Source: Halapricum salinum (lineage in GTDB: Archaea; Halobacteriota; Halobacteria; Halobacteriales; Haloarculaceae). Taken from it: a stretch of 64,000 nucleotides of DNA. The stretch lies in the NCBI RefSeq assembly GCF_004799665.1, contig NZ_CP031310.1, positions 612,887 to 676,886 on the forward strand, given 5' to 3'. A model generated the notes under the pieces. The model made no database searches and was not told the origin of the DNA. It saw only the letters and a program-made list of their open reading frames with translations. A program made the translations under genes and the position numbers. Position 1 is the first letter of the stretch. Every line of letters starts with the position of its first letter. Shown piece by piece: positions 1-8,200 of the stretch.

Positions 1-1
1 G

Positions 2-109
2 CGCGTCTACGACGAAGAGACCGACGATCTCCGGCGCTATCAGCTCATCGCGATCGGCGCGATCGTCCTGCTGTATTTCAGCCTTCTCATCGTCTACGCA
101 CTCATTTGA
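2..109 (+). CDS. C-terminal end of a membrane protein (partial)
   Basis: Only the last 35 codons are inside the window. The reading frame ends at a TGA at 107-109. The visible residues start with a charged stretch (RVYDEETDDLRRYQ) and finish with one hydrophobic segment (LIAIGAIVLLYFSLLIVYAL) with almost no tail after it. That is the pattern of a protein whose last transmembrane helix ends at the C-terminus. Nothing about its function can be said; the gene starts outside the window. Confidence 0.6.
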   Translation, partial: RVYDEETDDLRRYQLIAIGAIVLLYFSLLIVYALI

Positions 110-261
110 TCGAATATATTCCATTATACACTACGTTCGTGAAATAGGTCCGTTTCGAGAGTCGTCATTCCAAACCATCCGGCCAAATGTCGACCAGTCG
201 ATAGAGCCTCCGAAACGACGTTTCTCGATGGAAAATAGCCAAGAATATTAATACCCTTATT

Positions 262-275
262 TGGCTTTAATACTC
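262..275 (+). promoter_or_regulatory. Candidate promoter region of gltB
   Basis: Positions 110-328 hold no convincing gene. The stretch 240-300 is AT-rich for this genome and contains TTAATA-type boxes near 246-251 and 265-271 that could be archaeal TATA elements. A GTGAGG stretch a few bases before the ATG at 329 could act as a ribosome binding site, implying a short leader of about 30 nt. The exact start site cannot be told from sequence. Confidence 0.35.
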
Positions 276-328
276 CCTTACCCCTTGAAGGATACCCTCT
301 TATTACTGGAGACGTAAGTGAGGCGCAC

Positions 329-3300
329 ATGGCTGGACATCGATCAGGCGATGCTCCGGGCGGAGCCGGACCCGGGGTATCACAACTGGACGAACGGTCG
401 AATTGCGGCGTCGGGGTCGTGATGGACCTCGACGGCGGTCGCGACCACTGGGTCGTCGCGGACGGCCTCGAACTGCTGGAGAACCTCGAACACCGCGGGA
501 CCACCGGCGCCGAGGAGAATACGGGCGACGGCGCAGGGATCAAACTCCAGATCCCGCACGAATTCTTCGCCGACGAAGTCGACGCCGAGCTGCCCGACCC
601 TGGGGCCTACGCTGTCGGGACGATCTTCTTCCCCCAGGACGACAGCGCGAGAGCTGAACTCCAGACGCTCGTCGAGGAACAACTCGCTACGGAAGGACTG
701 GACGTGCTGGCGTGGCGAGAGGTCCCCACCGTCAACGGCGACCTCGGGGCGACCGCACTGGAGTCCGAGCCGGCCGTCTGTCAGGTATTCGTCGAGTCTT
801 CGCTGGGCAACACTGGCGAGCAACTCAGCCGCCAGCTCTACGTCGGTCGCCGCGCCGTCGAGAACGGAATCGAGTCCCTCGCCGGCGACCAAGAGGGCGT
901 CGAGCGCTTCTACTTCGTCTCGCTGGATCACAAGACCGTCGACTACAAGGGTCTGCTCAAGGCCGAGCAACTCCCCGTCTACTACCCCGACCTGACCGAC
1001 GAGCGCTTCGAGTCGACGTTCGCGATGGTCCACGCCCGCTTCTCGACGAACACGCTCGGTGCGTGGCACCTCGCTCACCCCTACCGGCGGATCATCCACA
1101 ACGGCGAGTTCAACACCATCGAGGGCAACATCAACTGGATGCGTGCTCGGGAAACCGACCTCGACAGCGATGTCTTCGAGAGCGCGGTCCCGGACGACGA
1201 GACGCCGGCCATCGAGAAGATCAAACCCATCATCGACGATCCGGACCAGTCCGACACCGCCAGCGTCGACAACGCGCTGGAACTCCTGCTGGAGTCGGGT
1301 CGTGATCTCCCCCACGCCCTCCGGATGTTGATTCCCGAGGCCTGGCGTCACGAAGACAACGACGTACCCGAGAAGCGCCGGGAGTTCTACGACTACCACG
1401 CCTCGCTGGTCGAACCGTGGGACGGTCCCGCACTCGTCGCGGCGACTGACGGCGAGCGGATCGGCGCCGTCCTCGATCGCAACGGCCTGCGGCCCTGTCG
1501 GTACGACCTGCTGGAAGACAACACGCTGGTCATGGCCAGCGAGATGGGCGCACTCCAGTACGACGAGAGCGAGATCCGCGAGCGCGGCCGTCTCCAGCCT
1601 GGCCAGTGTTTCCTCGCCGATCCAGAGGAAGGCCGGATCGTCCCCGACGAGGAGGTCTTCGAGGGGCTGATCGACGACAAATACGGCGAGTGGGTCGACC
1701 AGGAGCAGGTTCGGCTCCCCGAGATCGCCGCACAGGAAGATCACGGCCTTCACAACGACGTCCCGGGACTGCGTAACCAGCAGGCCCTGTTTGGCTACAC
1801 CTACGACGAGGTCGACCACCTGATCGAGCCGATGGCCGAGAAGGGCAAGGACCCGATCGGCTCGATGGGCGACGACACGCCGCTGTCGGTACTCAGTCAG
1901 CACAACCGCCCCCTGTTTAGCTACTTCAAACAGCTGTTCGCACAGGTGACGAACCCGCCGCTCGACTACATCCGCGAGGAGGTCGTCACCAGTCTGGAGT
2001 CACGCATCGGCTTCCAGCGCAACTTCCTCGACGAGACCCAGGATCACGCCCGCCAGCTCGTCGCTGACTCGCCGATCCTCACCGACGCCGAGATGGCCGC
2101 GATCAAAGAGATCGACGCCAACGGGATGGAAAGCGCAGTCGTCGACATCACCTTCGACCCGGAGACTGACCTCCGGACGGCCGTCGAGGACGCTCGCGAG
2201 GCCGCGACCAACGCGGCCACCGAGGCCGACATCCTCGTGCTCTCGGACACGGACGCCGGCGACGATCGTCTGCCGATCCCGAGTCTGCTTGCGGTCGGCG
2301 CGATCCACCATCACCTCGTCCGCAACGGCCTGCGCAACCACGTCGGACTCGTGCTGGAGTCGGGCGACCCCCGGACGGTCCATCACCACGCGACGCTGGT
2401 GGGTTACGGTGCCGACGCGATCAATCCGTATCTGGCCTACCAGACCATCGAGGATCTGGTGGCCGGGCCGGACGGCGCCGAGTTAGAGGAGGCCATCCGG
2501 GCGTACGTCACTGCGCTGGAGGATGGCCTTCTCAAGACGATGGCCAAGATGGGGATCTCGACAGTCGAAAGCTACCAGGGCGCCCAGATCTTCGAGGCCG
2601 TGGGGCTCTCTTCGGACTTCGTCGCGGAGTACTTCGAGGGGACGACGACCCGGACGGAAGGGATCGACGTCGCGGACGTCGAGGACGATCTCCGCAAGCG
2701 CTACGCGGTCGCGTTCGCCGAGGACGCCGACATGGAACGCCAGGGCGAGTACGAGTTCCGCTCCGGCGGGATCCACCACCAGTGGAACCCCCAGACGACG
2801 GGCGCGCTCCAGCAGGCGGTCCGGATGGGCGACTACGAGCGCTATCAGGAGTTCGCCGAGATGATCAACGACCAGCAGGAGAAACTCCAGACCCTCCGGG
2901 GCCTGCTGGAATTCGACACCGAGGGTCGCGAATCGATCCCGATCAAGGCGGTCGAGCCGATCGAAGATATCGTCGATCGGTTCGAGTCGGCCGCCATCTC
3001 GCTCGGTTCGATCTCGCCCGAAGCCCACGAGAACCTCGCGATTGCGATGAACCGACTCGGTGCGAACTCCAACACCGGCGAGGGCGGCGAACCGCCCGAG
3101 CGCTTCCACACCGAGAAGGAATCGAAGACCAAGCAGGTCGCCTCGGGCCGGTTCGGGGTCACCTCCGATTACCTCTCGGCCGCCGAGGAGCTCCAGATCA
3201 AGATGGCCCAGGGTTCCAAGCCTGGCGAAGGCGGCCACCTCCCGGGGAAGAAGGTCAACGAGATGATCGCCCACGTCAGGTACGCGACCCCGGGCGTGGC

Positions 3301-4909
3301 GCTGATCTCGCCCCCGCCGCTACACGACATCTACTCCATCGAGGACCTCAAGCAACTGATCCACGACCTGAAGGCCGGCAATCCCGAAGCGGACATCAAC
3401 GTCAAGCTCGTCGCCGAGGACGGCATCGGGACCATCGCGGCGGGTGTCGCGAAGGCCAACGCGGACGTGGTTCACATCTCCGGGGACTCCGGTGGAACCG
3501 GGGCCTCCCCGAAGACCTCGATCAAGAACGCGGGCCTGCCCTGGGAACTCGGCCTCGCGGAAGCGAACCGGATGCTCCGGGCGACCGGACTCCGATCTCG
3601 GATCAAGGTCACGACCGACGGCGGGCTGAAGACCGGCCGGGACGTCGCCGTCGCCGCCCTGCTGGGCGCGGAGGGCTACGTCTTCGGAACCGCGCCGCTC
3701 GTCACGGAGGGCTGTGTGATGGCCCGGCAGTGTCACGAGAACACCTGTCCTGTCGGCGTGGCAACCCAGAAGGAGAAACTGCGCGAGCGCTTCCCTGGCC
3801 AGCCCGAGCACGTCATCAACTACATGACGTTCATGGCCCAGGAATTGCGGGAGATCATGGCCGAACTCGGCTTCGCCGAGCTGGACGAGATGATCGGTCG
3901 GACCGAGTTACTCAGCCAGCGCGAGGACGTCACCCATCCCAAGGCGAAGAAACTCGACCTCTCGGTGATCACCGAGTCGCCGCCAGACGGCGACGACCGG
4001 ATCAAGACCCGCGAGCAGAACCACGACGTCGACGAGCAGTTGGACTGGGACCTGCTGGACGAGATCGGCGATTCGATCGAGACGGGCGAACCCGTCGCAC
4101 TCGACACCGAGATCAGCAACGTCGACCGTGCCGTGGGGGCGACGCTGTCGAACGCGATCTCGAACGAGTACGGCACGGAGGGGCTGCCCGACGACACGAT
4201 CCACGTCGACTTCGACGGGACCGCCGGCCAGAGCTTCGGCGCCTTCTTGCAGGACGGCGCGACCTTCGAACTCACGGGCACCGGCAACGACTACGTCGGC
4301 AAGGGCCTCTCCGGCGGGAAGCTGATCGTCCACACGCCCGAGCAAGCGCCCTACGAGCCGACCGAGAACGTCCTGATCGGCAACGTCGCGCTCTACGGCG
4401 CGACTCAGGGCGAGGTGTACGTCAACGGGATGGCCGGCGAGCGCTTCGCCGTGCGCAACTCCGGTGTGAAAGGCGTCGTCGAGGGCGTCGGCGACCACGG
4501 CTGTGAGTACATGACAGGCGGCGCGATCGCCGTCATCGGCGACACGGGCAAGAACTTCGCCGCGGGGATGTCCGGCGGGGTCGCCTACGTCTGGGATCCC
4601 GCTGAGGAGTTCGAATCCGACGCCAACACCGGGATGGTGACGCTCTCTGACACCCTCGAAGAGACGGATCGGCAGCTGCTCCGGCGACTGCTGGAGAACC
4701 ACGTCGCGTACACCGACTCCGCGCGCGCGGAGGCGCTGCTGGAAGACTGGGAGCAGACTCGCTCGGAGTTCGTCCGCGTCATGCCCGACGCCTACGCGGA
4801 GATCATCGAGGAACGCGAAGGCGACGACGTCAGGAACGAACTCCCGCCGGCCGCGACGCCTGTTGTCAGCTCTGACGGCACCGACTTCCAAGCGTCGAGC
4901 GACGACTGA
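329..4909 (+). CDS. gltB: Glutamate synthase, large (alpha) subunit
   Basis: 1526 aa, the full length of the family. It moves the amide nitrogen of glutamine onto 2-oxoglutarate to give two glutamates, the second half of the GS-GOGAT ammonia assimilation route. Visible order: a short propeptide ending before Cys26 (SNCGVG), which would become the N-terminal nucleophile of the class II glutaminase domain (about 26-430); a central linking domain; the FMN/synthase barrel (about 850-1200); a 3Fe-4S site formed by Cys1129, Cys1135 and Cys1140 in GCVMARQCHENTCPVG; and the C-terminal beta-helix with its GxGxG-type repeats. No small subunit (gltD) lies next to it, so ferredoxin rather than NAD(P)H may be the electron donor; this is inference. 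It has its own promoter region and a T-rich tract (ATATTTTTCG) just after the stop. Confidence 0.95.
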   Translation: MAGHRSGDAPGGAGPGVSQLDERSNCGVGVVMDLDGGRDHWVVADGLELLENLEHRGTTGAEENTGDGAGIKLQIPHEFFADEVDAELPDPGAYAVGTIFFPQDDSARAELQTLVEEQLATEGLDVLAWREVPTVNGDLGATALESEPAVCQVFVESSLGNTGEQLSRQLYVGRRAVENGIESLAGDQEGVERFYFVSLDHKTVDYKGLLKAEQLPVYYPDLTDERFESTFAMVHARFSTNTLGAWHLAHPYRRIIHNGEFNTIEGNINWMRARETDLDSDVFESAVPDDETPAIEKIKPIIDDPDQSDTASVDNALELLLESGRDLPHALRMLIPEAWRHEDNDVPEKRREFYDYHASLVEPWDGPALVAATDGERIGAVLDRNGLRPCRYDLLEDNTLVMASEMGALQYDESEIRERGRLQPGQCFLADPEEGRIVPDEEVFEGLIDDKYGEWVDQEQVRLPEIAAQEDHGLHNDVPGLRNQQALFGYTYDEVDHLIEPMAEKGKDPIGSMGDDTPLSVLSQHNRPLFSYFKQLFAQVTNPPLDYIREEVVTSLESRIGFQRNFLDETQDHARQLVADSPILTDAEMAAIKEIDANGMESAVVDITFDPETDLRTAVEDAREAATNAATEADILVLSDTDAGDDRLPIPSLLAVGAIHHHLVRNGLRNHVGLVLESGDPRTVHHHATLVGYGADAINPYLAYQTIEDLVAGPDGAELEEAIRAYVTALEDGLLKTMAKMGISTVESYQGAQIFEAVGLSSDFVAEYFEGTTTRTEGIDVADVEDDLRKRYAVAFAEDADMERQGEYEFRSGGIHHQWNPQTTGALQQAVRMGDYERYQEFAEMINDQQEKLQTLRGLLEFDTEGRESIPIKAVEPIEDIVDRFESAAISLGSISPEAHENLAIAMNRLGANSNTGEGGEPPERFHTEKESKTKQVASGRFGVTSDYLSAAEELQIKMAQGSKPGEGGHLPGKKVNEMIAHVRYATPGVALISPPPLHDIYSIEDLKQLIHDLKAGNPEADINVKLVAEDGIGTIAAGVAKANADVVHISGDSGGTGASPKTSIKNAGLPWELGLAEANRMLRATGLRSRIKVTTDGGLKTGRDVAVAALLGAEGYVFGTAPLVTEGCVMARQCHENTCPVGVATQKEKLRERFPGQPEHVINYMTFMAQELREIMAELGFAELDEMIGRTELLSQREDVTHPKAKKLDLSVITESPPDGDDRIKTREQNHDVDEQLDWDLLDEIGDSIETGEPVALDTEISNVDRAVGATLSNAISNEYGTEGLPDDTIHVDFDGTAGQSFGAFLQDGATFELTGTGNDYVGKGLSGGKLIVHTPEQAPYEPTENVLIGNVALYGATQGEVYVNGMAGERFAVRNSGVKGVVEGVGDHGCEYMTGGAIAVIGDTGKNFAAGMSGGVAYVWDPAEEFESDANTGMVTLSDTLEETDRQLLRRLLENHVAYTDSARAEALLEDWEQTRSEFVRVMPDAYAEIIEEREGDDVRNELPPAATPVVSSDGTDFQASSDD

Positions 4910-5208
4910 CCGACGGCATATTTTTCGTTGTGATGCAGCGTCTGTTGAAGGGATAGTTTGCCCCTATATCCTTGTTAGGGAGTCTCTAGGGAGGAGATTT
5001 GCGGTCGACTACCCCTGAAAAATGAGGAACAAATACCACAATACTTTTGCACAGGTGGCAAAACTCTTCGGACGTGCGATTGGACATACTCGGTGGCGAC
5101 ACTACGCGGACGGTTCACGGCGAGCGAGCAGGAGGCGGGCACAGACTGGCGAACGCGACCAGAGGCGAGCGAACGCAACCGAGTACGGCCAATCGTTATG
5201 AGTAATCC
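4910..5208 (+). other. Intergenic region between gltB and the GH13 gene
   Basis: About 300 bases without a credible gene. The first part has a T-rich tract (about 4919-4927) that may end gltB transcription. The middle, about 4950-5060, is AT-rich and could hold the promoter of the next gene. The part 5085-5185 is a purine-rich, low-complexity run built on GCGAGC/GCGAAC words, a pattern also present just after the GH13 gene (about 10623-10680). A 4-codon open frame (ATG AGT AAT CCA TGA, 5198-5212) overlaps the GH13 start codon. Confidence 0.5.
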
Positions 5209-8200
5209 ATGAAACGAAGAGAGTATCTTACAGGACTTGCAGGACTTGGCGCACTGTCGGCAGCGACAGGACAAGTTGGGGCTGAGACGGGAGTCCGACG
5301 GCTTGGGCTCAGTGCAGTCGGCGACAGTCACCACCCGGGGCCGCCCCGGTTCGGGCACGTCGGAGAAACGTTCTACGACCGGCCAATCACGGACTTCAGC
5401 GTCGACCACGCGGGTGGCAAAGACCGTGACAGCTTCGCGCCGCGAATCGTCGATTCGATCGACGAGGACCCGGAGAACTACAGTGCAGAGGACTTCTCGT
5501 GGTCGATCGTCGAATCACCCGATGACAGCTCGGCCGCTCTGGAGTATCGCCCGCCGGACGACAACGCGGGCGTCGAGCAGTACGATCCGGGCAAAAACAA
5601 CGTCGCGGAGTTCGCGCCCGACGTTCCGGGACGATACGTCTTCGAAGTCGACGCACCCGACGGGACCCACCAGCAGGTCCTCCACATCTTCCCGGAAGAC
5701 AGTGGCGAGGGTGGACCACCACGACTCTCGCTCGACGGGGAGTACGACAGCGAGGCCGGCGCGTTCGTGATCGAATCCAACGCGATGCTCGCGCCCAACA
5801 GCCCGCGGTCGCCGTCCGATATCGAAGTCGGGTGGATCGCGGACAACCGCGACGCGCTCGCGGATGCAGACGTTCAGATCAGCGACGACACGCTGACCGC
5901 GACCATCCCGGAGAGCGCACTCGACGGGGAGACGGCGCGCCTGCACGCCTGCCCATACGACGGCGCGAGAGCGGGCCACAGCGACACGATCAACCTCGAT
6001 CCCGAGAACCAGACGATCGAGCATCCCACGCATCCGCCCGAGTGGATGCAGGACGGGATCATGTACGAAATCTTCCCGCGGTCGTTCGGTGGGCCGCCGG
6101 AAGAAGGCGAGTGGCCCTTCGAGAACTCCAACGGGAACTTCGCCACGATCGAAGAACGGCTGGACCACGTCGAGTCACTGAACATCGACGTCATCTGGTT
6201 CACGCCCGTGGTGCCCGCGGAGAGTTCCAACTGGAAGCCCCAGGCGTACCTCGACGGCGACGAGCGCTCCCGCTTCAAGTTCGTCGGCGGCGGCCCGCAC
6301 GGCTACGACGCGCTGTCGTACACCCAGATCGCCGAGGACCTCACCTCGGAGTACTCGATCCAGGACTACTACGACGAGCCGTGGCCCTACGAGGAAGGCT
6401 ACGACCCTGACAACAACGTCCGGGAGGACGCCCGCGCGAGCGCGCTGGAAGAGTTCAGGAGCTTCGTCGAAGAGGCCCACAGCCGTGACATCAAGGTCTG
6501 CTTCGACTTCGTGATCAACCACTGTGGGCGCCACCACGAGATGTTCCAGAACACGATCGGAGCAGAAGGCGACTTCACGCCGGAAGGGTGGACCTACAGC
6601 TCCATCGAGTCGTGGAACGAGGACTCGAAGTACTTCGACTGGTTCAACCGCACGACCAGTCCGAACAGCACTGACGACGGCACCGTCGTCGATCCGGCAC
6701 CGGCTCCGACCGGATTCTCGGGGCTTCGCGTCATGCCCGAGTGGAACTACAACAACGTCGCCGCACGCGAGCACATCCTCGCGACAGCCGACTTCCTCTC
6801 GAACGACGTCGGCATCGACGCGTTCCGGTGTGACATCGCCTACGGTGTCCCCCACAGCTTCTGGAAGGAAGTCCGAGACGTCGTTCGGTCGAACGACAGC
6901 GACTTCATGATGCTCGACGAGACGATCCCGAACGACCCCGACTTCGCCGAAAACGAGTTCGGCGTCCACTTCGACACGGCGGACTTCATGAAGACTGCCG
7001 GACACGGCGTCGTCAACGGCGGCGACCCGATGCAGCTGTACGACGCCGTCGCCAAGCGCAAGCGCGAGGGCTGGCCGGACCACACGCTGCTGATGAACAC
7101 GACGGAGAACCACGACGAGCAGCGACTCTACAAAGTCGCCAGAGACGGGACCCGCGAGGACCCGGCGAAGGCCCAGCGTGCAGTCTGGGCGGCCGGTGTC
7201 ACCCTCCCCGGCGTCCCGTTCATCTACTACGGCCAGGAACACCTCATCACCGAGCACGGCCACCAGCGCTACGACTTCGACGGCTCGGGCGAGGACGGCC
7301 GCACCGGTGACGTCAGTTCCACCGTCTACAAGCGTTCGTTCATGAACTGGGCGGACAACGGCGACGAGGTGCCCGAAGACCACCTCGAGTTCTACCAGAA
7401 CGTCACCCAGTTCTACAAGGACAACGAGATTCTCCACCCCCACGTCGACGCCCAGAAGACGTGGTTCCAGTCCGACGACAGCGTGCTGGTGTTCGGCCGG
7501 TCGATGGAGACTGACGACGGCGAACAGAACGTCGTCGTCATGGTCCACTTCGATCCCGGGACTGCGCAGATCGATCTGCTCCCCGGGACGGAGACGACCG
7601 ACATGTTCACGGGCGAGGACATCAGCGTCGACACCGACAGCGAGGGCGTCTCCCTCGAATTCGACACGCTCGCAGTCGTCGAGACCGACACGCTGTTCAG
7701 CGTCGGCGAGAAGATCGCCGAATTCGACGAGCCGACCGGTGACGACACCGGACCCGGCAGCTACACCTACCCGACCGGCGACGCCTACAACGACGGTGCG
7801 TTCGACATCTCGGCGATGTCGGTGCACACGAACGCGGAGTCGGTCCAGTTCCGCGCCGCTATCGACGGCAACCTGACGAATCCCGAGGGATACAGCGGTG
7901 GTATCACCGCCCAGCACCTGCAGGTCTACATTCGCGATCCCGAATCGGACGAAGGTGCCACCCAGGGACGGACGGGCACGAACGTCACCTTCGAAGACCC
8001 ATACCATTACCGCGTGGTCGCAAACGGCGAGAACGGAGTCGTCGTCGAAGATCACCAGGGTAACGAGGTCGCCGAGGGGACGCTCATGGCCAACCAGGTC
8101 GCCGACGAGATCGTCGTCGAGATCCCCCAGGAGATCCTCAGTGGATCGCTCCGCTCGTATCAGGTCGCGCCGCTGCTGTTCGGCTATCACCCCGACGGCG

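Noticed and set aside
124-543. 139-aa open frame on the minus strand before and inside gltB
   Set aside because: It overlaps the start of gltB and is rich in Ser, Arg and Pro, the composition of a shadow frame.
380-1903. Long open frame antisense to gltB (507 aa)
   Set aside because: In high-GC haloarchaeal DNA stop codons are rare, so antisense frames stay open by chance. gltB is certain by homology, and the antisense product has no recognisable motif.
6175-8190. 671-aa open frame antisense to the GH13 gene
   Set aside because: Runs fully across the catalytic domain; composition dominated by Val, Asp and Arg without any fold signal. Shadow of the GH13 gene.
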